A stretch of DNA of 64,000 nucleotides from Nissolia schottii (taxonomy: Eukaryota > Streptophyta > Magnoliopsida > Fabales > Fabaceae). Shown piece after piece: positions 50,521 to 61,161 of this stretch (position 1 is its first letter; each line of letters begins with the position of its first letter). The notes below the pieces were generated by a model that saw only the letters and a list, made by a program, of their open reading frames with translations, ran no database searches and was not told the origin of the DNA. Made by a program: the position numbers and the translations under genes. The DNA is taken from the NCBI GenBank assembly GCA_003254905.1, contig QANU01065991.1:69141-133140 (forward strand). The letters are read 5' to 3'.

Positions 50521-50970
50521 TAAGGTTGTCAAACTCGAAAAAAATAAACTCGTAATACCTTAATAAACTTGAATTGTAAACTTGTTAAAGTTTGCATATA
50601 TAAAAAATATATATTATATAAGAAATGTAATTATTAATTAAACATAATTAAATGTTATATTTATAACGAATATTGAATACTATTATCTTTAATTTTAATT
50701 TTATAATAAATAAAATAAAAGAAATATTATAATATATATTTAAATTCATGACTTAATTATTATGTGATACTTTATTATGCTTATTTATTACTTTGTAATT
50801 CAGTACAACATTAGTTAAATTGGGATGAATATATAAAATTAGACTAATAAAGTCAATCTATATTGTAAAACACTAACAAAACAATTATCTACAACGTTAC
50901 CAAACATATATACATTTAAGAGAAAAACAAGTAAATTTAAAGTAGCAAATTCGTAAACTTGCTATCAATT
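50521..50970. mobile_element. Possible relative of the 9059 hAT element
   Basis: The left end AAGGTTGTCAAACTCG matches the CAAGGTCATCAAACTT terminus, and the right side has TTCGTAAACTTGCTATCAA, the expected inverted form. The interior is AT-rich. A clean 8-bp target duplication was not found. Confidence 0.45.
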
Positions 50971-51216
50971 AGTTAATCTGAAATAGATAGATAGATAGAG
51001 ATTTTTTTGATACATACCTACCTACGTACACACACATATATTATAACACAATTAGAATAAAAATGACATAAAATTAATACGATTTCTTTCAGGGAAATAA
51101 TCTATATTAATATGTTTGTGCTTTTTCAATAATAGCTTTTTGGAGGAAAATTTTTTCGTTAAATGTTTTTGGTGGATTTTGTGTCAAAAAGTATTCGATG
51201 GTATATAACTTGTTGG

Positions 51217-51605
51217 TGTTATGGACTGGGCCTTAAAGGCCCATCTCGAAATCCGTATCCCTGGGGCCATGGAATGACCCGACCCAAATAAGTTCCCCCC
51301 ATAAACATTCAGAGAAATCCATAGACCGTGATACTCTCCCCAGCGAAAATCAATCCACGGACCTCGGAGACAAATCCGAAGGAGAGAACCCCGAGACAGC
51401 GAAAGTCACAGCTCACACCCAGGTATTTAAGCTAAAACGGCCCACCAGGTACACCTTGAACCCATTTCCCCTTGACTTTACCCTTGCATCCTACCTATAC
51501 TTACTTGAGCGTCTGAGTCCTTGCAAGTACCCGCTCCGGCACCCCCGAACCTGCAGAGGAGCTCCAGGATACGAAATTGTACTGAGGACTTAACCCCCTG
51601 GTACA
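51217..51605 (+). repeat. 5' LTR of the second Tat element
   Basis: TGTTATGGACTGGGCC ... CCCCTGGTACA, followed directly by the PBS-like stretch. Shares long blocks with the 3' copy, for example CCCATTTCCCCTTGACTTTA and GCATCCTACCTATACTTACT. Confidence 0.85.
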
Positions 51606-51625
51606 TTGGTGCCATCTGTGGGGAC
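51604..51625 (+). other. PBS-like site of the second Tat element
   Basis: ATTGGTGCCATCTGTGGGG directly follows the LTR end CA, the usual TTGGCGCCGTCTGTGGGG-type leader of Tat/Athila-like elements with two changes. Confidence 0.6.
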
Positions 51626-51949
51626 TTTACGACATCCCACAAAAAAAATTTTGGATTCTGAAGAAACTCTATCACTATGCCACCCAAACATACCAAGAAG
51701 ACTTACCGCGTCGCAACCTTCATGGAGATCCGCAAATAACTATCCATGGGAACCCATGCTCCACCATCCCATCCACCCCCACCTCTTCCTAACCAAATAC
51801 CACCCCACCCCCTGACCAAATCCCACCTCCATAACCCAATTAACCTCAAGACCTAGCAGTCAAAAATAACCTACCTCATCCTCTGAACCTAGCTGATGTT
51901 GTAAGGAGTCAGGCGAAAAAGACCACGCAGTTGAACCAGCTAAGTGTGC

Positions 51950-53946
51950 ATTCGCAGTGGAAGCTGGAAAGCTCTTAGGTTTCATGGTCACTCAGCGGGG
52001 AATTGAAGTAAACCCCGTGAAGTGCGAAGCCATCACAAGCATGAGATCATCTTCCACGATCAAAGAAGTCCAAGGCCTAACTGGGAGGATAGCTTCGTTA
52101 AACAGGTTTTTGGCCACGTCTGCGGAGAAAGCTTTACCTTTCTTCAAGCTCATGAAGAAGATGAACTCTTTTGAGTGGACAGAGGAATGTGAGCGAGTTT
52201 TCAACCAATTCAAGGCATATATGTCATAACCCCCTATTTTGAAAAACACGAAAATGGGTGAAAATTATTTTTATATCTCTCTGTCTCCGAGGAAACTGTG
52301 GCATCAACATTGGTAAAGGAGACCAGTCTAACCTAGCTCCCTGTGTACTTTACCAACAAGAAGTTGGCCTTTTTTTTACTCAACTCAGCAAGAAGACTGA
52401 GACCATATTTTTAGTCCCACACCATTGTTGTTAGAACAGACCAACCCATTAAACAAGTGCTCTACAAGCTTGATCTTGCAGGTCGAATGCTAACCTGGTC
52501 GATAGATCTCTCCGAATTTGATATTCATTACGAACCACGGATCGTAATCAAAGCACAAGTCATGACTGATTTTATTGCGGAATTTATGGGCAATAACGTC
52601 TCCACAAAAAATACCAAGTGGACGTTATATGTAAACGGAGCTCCAAGGGTCTGCAGAAATGGGGTAGGAATATTGCTGGAAGGTCCCAATGGTTTGCAAC
52701 TTGAGACGGTTGTCAAGTTCACAACTTCTAATAATCAGGCGGAATACGAAGCCTTGGTTGCAGGTCTTAACCTGGCCAAGGATGTAGGATCAAGAAGCCT
52801 AATCGTATGTAGCGACTCCAGATCGTAGTAACGCAGGTAAAAGGAGACTATCAAGCCAAGGATACCCACCTACAACAGTATCTGAGACTGGTGAGGAATA
52901 TGTTTCCCTACTTTGAAACCTACGACATTAGACATGTTCTGCGAAAAGAAAATGAGCGAGCAGACACCCTCTCCAAGTTATCAAGAACCCAATCGGGTGG
53001 AAACAATAAAATGCTCATTCAAGAAACACTCCGCCGCCCTTCTTTCGCAACCGAAGTTAATCATGTAGAGTTGCAAGGAAGCTCACCAGAATGTTAGACC
53101 ACACCGATCATGAAGATCGTCCGCGAAGAAAACTTAGCCTTGGCCGAAGATCAAGTGAAATGGCTAAGAAGAGAAGTCGCTAGGTACACCTAGGTAGGTG
53201 ATTGACTTTACAGGAGATCAATCTCCCAACCTTTTCTGAAATGTGTGGAATCAACCAGAATACCATATGTTTTAAAAGAGGTACATGAAGGATCATGTGG
53301 CTATCACATAGGAGGTAAAGCCCTAGCATTAAAGATACTCTGTGTGGGGTTGTACTGCCCTACTCTCCAAAAAGATTCAGCGAAATATGTGAAGAAGTGC
53401 AGAAAGTGTCAAGATCATGCCCATTTCTATATAGCCCCTCCCGCGCAACTCTCAAGCATGTCAGCCTCATGGCCATTTCAAAAATGGGGAATTGACATAC
53501 TTGGCCCCTTCCCACAAGCCACTGGCCAGAGGAAATTTTTCATAATAGCGGTTGATTACTTCACAAAGTGGGTACAAGCAGAACACCTGGCAACGATCAC
53601 TTCAATATAATGTAGAAAATTTGTGTAGAACAACATCCTCACGAGGTTTGGCATCCTGGAGACAGTAGTTTCTGACAATGGGACTCAGTTCACAGATAAA
53701 AAATTCACAATGTTCCTACAAGGGTTTAGGATTAAACACTATTTTTCGTCCGTGGAACATCCCCAAACCAACGAGCAGGCCGAAGCCGCCAATAAGGTCA
53801 TACTGAAAGGGCTGAAAAAAAGATTAGATGAGGCAAAAGGGCTATGTGCGGATGAATTAGGAAGCGCTTTGTGGGCTTATTGAACTACCCCTCACTCAAC
53901 AACGTCTCACTCCTCGTTTTGACTGGCATATGGAAGCGAAGCCTAA
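51950..53946 (+). pseudogene. Gypsy pol remnant (RT end, RNase H, integrase)
   Basis: 51957-52226 encodes the end of reverse transcriptase (AGKLLGFMVTQRGIEVNPVK, then LTGRIASLNRF); the YxDD palm is absent. 52457-52828 is RNase H (LYVNGAP where LYVDGA is usual, so the first catalytic Asp is Asn; then NNQAEYEALVAGL). 53245-53610 carries the integrase H-H-C-C finger (CRKCQ) and the first catalytic Asp (WGIDILGPFP). 53630-53880 carries the second Asp (VSDNGTQF) and the Glu (NEQAEAANK). The DDE triad residues are therefore still present in broken frames. The match ends at LAYGSEA near 53946, where a deletion joins it to the antisense ORF. Confidence 0.85.
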
Positions 53947-53947
53947 C

Positions 53948-54190
53948 ACCTAAACATGTGAAAAATACGTCATACTTCCACAGAAAATGGGGGATATCAC
54001 TATGCCTCAGTATACATACCCTCTCATCTGCAGAAGCAATCTCTAGCTTATACTCATGGTCATCCACCCCCTCCTCCGTCAGCTCCAACGCTTTACTTAA
54101 ACAACTAATGTGTTCCTCCTTAATAGTAGAAGGAATAGCGAACACCTCTAGGTCTATCCACCCATATAGGCTAAGCATTCGTGGGACCCC
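53948..54190 (-). pseudogene. Antisense ORF fragment of second Tat element
   Basis: The minus strand reads LYGWIDLEVFAIPSTIKEE, then KALELTEEGVDDHEYKLEIA and ADERVCILRHSDIPHFLW. It aligns with the antisense ORF of the first Tat element (ALELIEGGANDDDYKLEAAS, DERVCMLYHQ) at roughly half identical residues. The C-terminal remainder is deleted at the junction with integrase. Confidence 0.7.
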
Positions 54191-54432
54191 CGTAAAGGAC
54201 GCGAGTCCTTCAACTTTTGGAAAGTTGTCTTCAACCTCCCCATAAGTTTAGAAACCTCAAATTACTTAAAAAAGGAAAATCAAACCGAAGCTTAACCCAC
54301 TATGGTAAAATCCCTAAGTAGACACAGAAATCTTAGTTCCCTTCTCACTATCTACAAAGAACAACAAAGGAAATACGTCCAAAATACTCACAACAACCAG
54401 AAATCAAGTGAAAAGATCACCAACAACATGAC

Positions 54433-54792
54433 CTGACCTAGACAAGCTCCATCCATACCTGCAACCCGTACCTCTGGGCCCACGGAATGACTTGACCCAT
54501 ACAAGCTCCACCCATAAACATTAAGAGAGATCCATGGACTGTGATACTTTCCCTCGGAGAACGTGAAGGAGAGAATCTCAGGACAACGGAAGTCATGGCT
54601 CCAACCAAGGTATTTAAGCCAAAACGGCACACCAGGTATGCCTAGAACCCATTTCCCCTTGACTTTACCATTGCATCCTACCTATACTTACTTAAGCATC
54701 AGAGTTCTTGCAGGTACCCACTCCGACACCCCCAAACCCGCATAGGAGCTCCAGGATTCGAAACTGCACCGAGGACTTGCCCCCTCAGTATA
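54433..54792 (+). repeat. 3' LTR of the second Tat element
   Basis: Homologous to 51251-51605. Its first 30-50 bases are diverged, and a short duplication of CAAGCTCCAYCCATA (54443 and 54498) marks a rearranged start. An approximately 40-bp internal segment of the 5' LTR is absent. Confidence 0.75.
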
Positions 54793-55663
54793 ATTGGTAA
54801 TGCATTAGCGTCAAATAATATATTCGAGGCAAGTTATCGGAGGATAAATCTGTCAATATTGATAGAAATTATCGACTTGTAATAAGTATTACAAAAACAT
54901 TAACTATTATTTCAAGAATGATATGTAACTCAGGTATTATTTGAAAGTTTATTTATAAAATTAGTTATTTCTTTACCAAAATAAAGTTGCCTATTTTAGC
55001 ATGCATAAACATAGTATGACCATGGCAGAGCTTTCGTAGGGGTAGTAACCCTATGTGCGGTCACATTCTAAGTTGGGGCATGACACCAATAATGGGGCTC
55101 AAACTCATTCCTATATGGGTGCATCCTAATGCTCTCAACATCAATAAACTTACTATATATGTCTACACTATGGAAATCGAACTCTTTGTTCCTCTCATGC
55201 ATAAATCATCTACATCCCGCAATATATGTTGGTTTAAAGTCACCCCGATTTAAGTGGACTTTGTTATACCTCCACAACCTATTTGTAGGAAACATGATTG
55301 TAGAATGTAACCACAATGCATACATTCAAATTACATATATATATATATATATATAAATCACACAAACTTCATAAAAGTATCATCTGCACACAAATAGAAC
55401 ACCTGCTAAAACTTACACACACACACACATTCACACATTTTACACAATAATTCAATTCATAATAATAAAAAACTTCAATTACCATACAATTTATATATTA
55501 TTAATGACCTAGCTCAACACGAATTTTATGTGATAGTTATATAGTACCAAAAACATTAAGTCACGTATCCTACAATTGTTACTAATGGAAAAAAAAATCT
55601 TAGAGGTGGAGGAGAGACAACATGGCTTACTATTTTTGGTGCTTGGAGGTGGGTTATGCAGGG
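54793..55663. other. Intergenic; small (AT)n tract
   Basis: AT-rich, with an (AT)n run at about 55335-55355 and a CA run at about 55417. No gene recognised. Confidence 0.5.
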
Positions 55664-55795
55664 AGGTTGATGCCAATGACAATCAACTCCTGCAGGTGGC
55701 CGCGACAACGACATCAAGAGGTTGATGACAACGACAGTCAACTCCTGTAGGTGGTCGCGACAACAACATCAACGATGACAATCAAATGGAGGTGG
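55664..55795. repeat. 55-bp tandem repeat, about 2.4 copies
   Basis: Units begin AGGTTGATG at 55664 and 55719 and share ATCAACTCCTGCAGGTGG/AGTCAACTCCTGTAGGTGG and CGCGACAAC. A partial third copy follows from about 55773. The block lies in a GC-richer island (55600-56000). Confidence 0.75.
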
Positions 55796-55979
55796 CAATG
55801 GGGTGGTGTTATCGGTGTCTTCCGAGTAGCGTTGGTGTGGCGTCGGTGAGGCAAGGCACACCTAATTCAGTGAGACACAACGATGATGACATCATTTCGT
55901 TCTAGAGGCGACAGGCTCATCAATCAATGGTGGTGGCAGGGGGGTCGTTAGTTAGAGAAAGTGGGAGAATATGAGAAAT

Positions 55980-57070
55980 GGGGAAGAAGAAGGGAACACG
56001 AATTTAGTAGCCATGACGTTTACCATCGGATAAGTTCGCTGATAACTCTATCTGTCAAAAAGGTTGTTAAGTGAAATGATGTATCTTGTTTGGGCAGGAA
56101 TTTTCCCGCTCACTGAAAAACTTATTACTGACAAATTTTTTCACCAGAAGTAACATATCTGGCGGTAAATTAAAAAATTAAAATGTTGTGTTTAGTTATT
56201 ACAAATATATCCTTCAGTACATACCTTAAACCCTAAACCATAAGCCCTAAACAATTGATGTTGTGTTAATCCAAAATCAATTTACGAGGTCTCACAAATT
56301 GTTCACACTATTTTATCGTTCATTACTCTTCGTTCTCGACACGGATGAATATATGTATAGACACACACACGCATATCATCATCAATAACACATATAATTA
56401 ACAAGTAAACCCTCATACCTCCGTTCCGAACAAAATTAAGACGACTGTGTCACTTTGATATATATATATATAATGAGCTAGCTATAACCTTGCAAAACTT
56501 GAGCTTTCTCCCCCTCGATGTCAATCATTTTCAGCAATTAATTGTATGATTATTGGTATGCAATCGTGAAAATTAACGAACTCGCATGCATAACTGATAT
56601 TTTGTTTTCATCCAAACGTGGACTTCATAATACGTTAGATACATTGTAATTACAATTTCAGTGCCTTGCTAATGTCCTGATTGTTTACTAAAGAATAATA
56701 TTAATCATAAATTTAATAACCCTAAACACTAAACACTAAATTTATTACAAACAATCTATTACTGATGGATATATCCGTTAGTATTATTCTCATCACACTA
56801 TATTCGCCGGTAACGTGTTGATGCCAATTTACATCAATATATGTTGGTGGATAATTATCCGCCAATACATATGTCAATCTTCGTTAAAAGACTTGTGAAA
56901 AACATTTACCGACTGATTATAGAAATAAAATCTATTGGTAACATCAACAAATATATTTGTCATGTAGTAGATTTAGTACAAATAAAAATTAGCTATAAAA
57001 AAAAATCTCTTTATATATTCTAGCATGTCTTGACATGAGACACTCATATTTGTCATGTAGTAGATTGTTA
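55980..57070. mobile_element. Possible CACTA/EnSpm remnant
   Basis: Scattered ACCGACGGAT-like sub-terminal motifs occur: TACCATCGGATAAG near 56030, the near-palindrome TACTGATGGATATATCCG at about 56758, and TTACCGACTGATTATAG near 56907. A possible end, TTTGTCATGTAGTA, appears twice (about 56957 and 57050). A CACTA terminus and 3-bp duplication could not be confirmed. Confidence 0.3.
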
Positions 57071-57454
57071 TTGTGTTGCCACAAACATCATAATTGATGT
57101 CTTTATTGTTAGGTTACCTGAGAGAAAGAGAAAAGTTTCATTAATTAAAAATGTGAGGAGTGAAATAGTTATTTCATGTACTGGTGAATTAATGCATTGG
57201 TGAGGTGAATTTACTCTCTAACTTATAAAAATATTGATAAACTAATTTTAAAAGAGCAAAAGTGAAAAAAAAATGTTAGAAACAAAAGTTGATTATCAAA
57301 ATAATCCCCGTTTATATAAAGTAACTATAAATATTATAGATTTATTGCACGCAATTTACTTTGCATCATGTGGTTACACGTCTTGATTTTTAAAGAAACG
57401 AAATACTATTCCTTTAGCTATTGTTGAAAATATTTAATCCCAAGTAATGTTAAA

Positions 57455-57680
57455 AGTTGAAAGACGATTTGCTGCCCTAGCAGAGTGGCGCAGGGCGCTT
57501 TCTGCGTGCATCCCATCGAAGGGGGCACCTTGTCGTCGTGTGTTGTGTTGTGGCCCTCTCGATCGCCGCTGTGCGTTTGCTTTCTCGGCTCAATGGGTTC
57601 CATGCCTCTCATGTTCCGGCGATATGCTTTTGCTGTTTCATCCGTGACCAACCATTCCACGGTAGTCAACCGCCTTTAAG
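57455..57680. other. GC-rich island with coding-like frames, origin unknown
   Basis: About 225 bp of about 55-60% GC inside very AT-rich DNA, open in two plus frames and one minus frame, with abrupt borders. Base composition suggests a captured or organelle-derived fragment, but I cannot name the source. Confidence 0.3.
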
Positions 57681-57719
57681 GCATCATTATGTTTATTTGT
57701 AAGCATCAAAATTAAAATT

Positions 57720-57720
<1 letters not shown>

Positions 57721-57756
<36 letters not shown>
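57721..57756. repeat. (AT)n microsatellite
   Basis: About 18 AT dinucleotides following the GC-rich island. Confidence 0.85.
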
Positions 57757-57759
<3 letters not shown>

Positions 57760-58942
57760 GAGTAAAAGTTTATATGTCTGTTACTTAATTTATTTATTTT
57801 TAATAATTTTTATAATTAAATTTATTATTATTTTATGAGTTAATATAACATTGATAAATTATATGGTTGAATGTGATAAATTAATATTTTTAATATAATA
57901 TTTATAGAGATGTGTATCATAAATTTAAATTATCTACAAATATTTAAATTGTTTATAAGTTGACTCTTTTAATGATTTGATTAATAAAAAATTTATTATA
58001 AGCATATATAATGTGAAATGATAACAAAATTTAATAAATTAAATTATAAAAATTATTAAAAATAAATAAATAAAGTAACATAAAATATTTAACTCATAAA
58101 ATATTTAAATAATCATTTTACTTTATTTTGTTAAATTTTAATTTACAAAATACAAACAGCATAACAAAACTCTTATTATTCAATTTTTGAGAAACAAAAT
58201 GTACTGAAAACAAAACTGAAAAAATAAGGGAAAAGCTAATTACATTTAATTTAATGCAATTACAAACAATTAAATATTTTACTTTAGATTATATTTTTTT
58301 TCAATATACGTGTTACTAGTACTTAAGAAACTGGTTAACCAAACCCAAAATTAAAAATAAAAGAAGAGCATTCAATCCGTTTCGTGTCGCACAGAATTAA
58401 AAATGGGTGCAGTAGTGTTGGAGAAGTGTGTGTGAGTACAAGTAATTTTGGGGCATCTGTGACCGAGTTGTGGGGCCCACTTAACTCAGTCAACTGACCC
58501 CAGGACCATGGCCCACTTTGTCAGTTGTTTTATTCAATCATCACAGCCTCTCTTTTGTCGTTTTGTGATCACTCACTCTGAACCAAAAAAAGAAAAAAGC
58601 CTCTCTCTCTCACACTATTCATCCCTCCCTTCTCTCTCTTCTGTTCTTTTTCCCTTAGATGCTGACAAGTGGTTAACGATTATCTTGCCACGCGGACAAC
58701 AAAAGCTATTTATTTATTTATTTAATCTTTTGGTCTTTTTGACAACAAACGCTAATCTTACACATACTAGACAGTAATTATACCGTAATAAAGTGTCTAG
58801 ATTCTTAATCATTGTCATCACTTCCCCATCCTCCTTTGTCATAGTCACTTATGAGTTCGTACTACTTGGGATTTTTATATTTTTTTATTAAAAAATACTG
58901 GGACAAGTTAATAATTCATAAATCACAGTATGTTACAGGGCT
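57757..58942. other. Intergenic; GC-richer stretch at 58380-58680
   Basis: Mostly AT-rich. Near 58440-58520 there are GGGGCCCAC and AGTCAACTGACC motifs resembling site-II and W-box elements, and a CT-rich stretch at about 58600. It could be a distal regulatory zone or a gene relic; no gene was supported. Confidence 0.35.
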
Positions 58943-59098
58943 ATGACATGCCGTTGGGTTTTCATTATTTTGATATTATGTCTAATTTTCTTTCTTTAGC
59001 TCTTTCGGCTGATAAGTTGGGTACAATTATTTTCTTGGGTAGTGAGACTGGTTCTCCTTTTGTTTAGGCCTTTTATCCCGTTGATAATAAAAAAAAAA
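58943..59098 (+). mobile_element. 5'-truncated poly(A) retroinsertion with target duplication
   Basis: About 156 bp ending ATAATAAAAAAAAA, with flanks CACAGTATGTTACAGGGCT (to 58942) and TACAATATGTTAACAGAGCT (from 59100) that match except for a few changes. One plus frame reads FLSLALSADKLGTIIFLGS with an in-frame stop further on, so the source was probably a LINE 3' end or a processed transcript. Confidence 0.55.
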
Positions 59099-59119
59099 TT
59101 ACAATATGTTAACAGAGCT

Positions 59120-60369
59120 TTGATTGATATCTATAGATTATAGATTATAGATTATTAGAAGCTTTATTGTTCACTAGAGTCGACTTATAATTCCATTCAC
59201 GTGGTTAAGGATAAAACTCATTTCATCTGTTTTAAACAATTAAAATTAAACATTACACAGGTTCAGATAAACAAAAAAAATTAATAAATACATAAAATAA
59301 TACAAATTGACAAAATTATTTGTGTACAAAAATAAATTTTTATTTACAGTAATTATTACTCTTTCACGTCCAATATATTAATAAATATATTAATAAATAC
59401 TTTATTATAATTAAAAGTATGAATGGAAAAAATAATAATTACACTTAAATAGTATAAATGAATAAATTTTTTGAAATCCTAAAAAATAGAAAATGGACAA
59501 TTAAAATGAAACGGAGAAAATATTATATAGTTATATAGTTAAGGGCAAAGTTCTTGTAAATTCGTAATAAATATATGATTTTATTATATAAAGTGAGTTG
59601 GCATTTTATTAGTAATATCTTATAAGTTTAAGTAATTTTTTAACAAAATTAATAAACTCTCGAATTTACTAAGAATTTACAAATTTACTTAAACTTTTAA
59701 TCTTAATAACCTTAGTTAAGGGATAAAGTGGGTCCTCACCGTATTATAACCAGTGGTTTTAATGATTAATGATGTGATATTTGGGCTAAGTGATTATAAT
59801 AATGGTATCATAATTGTAATCATAAACTCTTATTTTAACAAAATGTGCACGAAATCTATGTGAATAAGTTAAATGATTTAAAGTACAGTCATATGATTTT
59901 ATTTGAACAGTTCGTAAAAAATAATAATAATTTGAACAGTTATACATGCTTACTTGTATAGCATTATTTATATTTATTTATATGCTTCTCTGAATTAAAA
60001 TCTTTAATAAATCCTAAAACCCATTAATTAACATTAATTTAAGGGGGTAGATTATCTGCATATAGAATAATTACCAATTTGTAAAAGGTGATTCAGACAC
60101 TTTGAATAATTTCAGACAAAAATGTGTAGTAAAACAGTTGTCTAAAACTACTCCTAGCTAATTTTAATTAAAAAGGATCATAACCCTTCACCTCATCCAT
60201 GAATTAATATTCATAAATTCAGTGTCTTATTACCAAAATTTTCACCATTGTGTAATAATAAACCCAAAAAAGAAAGCACCGTTTTTTTTCAGTGAACCAT
60301 TGATCTAAAAATGGGGAAAGTACAAAACACCAAAACAAATTTTCTGTGGGCTGATACAATACAATAAAA
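59120..60369. other. 5' flank of the FLZ gene
   Basis: AT-rich DNA, no transposon ends recognised. The promoter must lie in its 3' part; no certain TATA box was seen. Confidence 0.4.
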
Positions 60370-60476
60370 CAATTCAGCATTGTATAGTAGTAACATTTAT
60401 TCTAGAGAGAGAAACAAGAGAGAGAATGAGAGAGGAGTATTTCAGAAGCTCATTGCTTCTCTGATTTTGAGGCATG

Positions 60477-60477
<1 letters not shown>

Positions 60478-60510
<33 letters not shown>
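60478..60510. repeat. (GA)n microsatellite in the FLZ leader
   Basis: About 15 GA dinucleotides in the probable 5'UTR exon, a common feature of plant leaders. Confidence 0.85.
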
Positions 60511-60636
60511 TGAGGGAGTGAAGTACTGCTCAAGTTTCACACATCTTTTTCATTTTTCTTTTTTTACTGCATTTGAGTCTCTTCACTTCAGCATCATATC
60601 TGTGAAGTCTCAGAGAAGAGAGAGAAAGATTCCCAG

Positions 60637-61144
60637 GTGGGTTTCTTCTTCTTCTTCTTGCTCTGATTGTTCCATTTCCCTTTCTGTTTTTGGGGGTTCA
60701 TTCACCTTCTGGGTTTTGATCATGGCTTGTGTTTTCTATCATCATTTTGGGGGTTCTGTTTTGTGTTTGCGTTTGCTTTTGTTTGATGGGGTTTTCTCTC
60801 TGATGTCTCTCACATCTCATCAATCATAATAAAAAAAATGCTTTTTTTTTTCTTTTCCTTCATCACTTTGCATTGGGGTCATTTTTGGATTCTTCATTCA
60901 TACGTGTTTTTTCCATTTTGGGGGGTCTTCAGAGAATCTAGCTATAGCAATTTCAGTGGCACCCAAAAAAGTATAATTTTTTATTTATTTATTTTTTTTT
61001 TCAATTTCTATGTGTTGTGGATTCAAAGTTTCAATCTTTCCCCTCAGATGAAGCTAGTTATGTGCTTATGCAGCATTATTTGTTCATTTTCCAAAACCCC
61101 TTTTCATTCAATATTTGTTGTGCTGTTTTTGATTTGTGTTGCAG
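60637..61144 (+). other. Probable 5'UTR intron of the FLZ gene
   Basis: The donor TTCCCAG|GTGGGTTT fits well, and the acceptor is a tandem GCAGCAG (NAGNAG) at 61141-61147, 15-18 nt before the start codon. The segment is T-rich and has no ORF of its own, so long frames that run into the CDS from 60838 are intron read-through. Confidence 0.65.
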
Positions 61145-61161
61145 CAGGTGTGTTTGAGATA

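Larger units (their letters stand above)
51217..54792 (+). mobile_element. Ty3/gypsy Tat-lineage element, internally deleted
   Basis: Two direct LTR copies (51217-51605 and about 54433-54792) enclose a PBS-like TTGGTGCCATCTGTGGGG, the end of reverse transcriptase, RNase H, integrase and an antisense ORF fragment. Gag, protease and the reverse-transcriptase palm are deleted. Possible degenerate target duplication GTTGG/ATTGG. Confidence 0.88.

Noticed and set aside
60838-61161. N-terminal 108-residue extension of the FLZ protein
   Set aside because: Phe/Ser-rich, hydrophobic and T-rich DNA with a good donor upstream and acceptor downstream; best explained as a leader intron read through.
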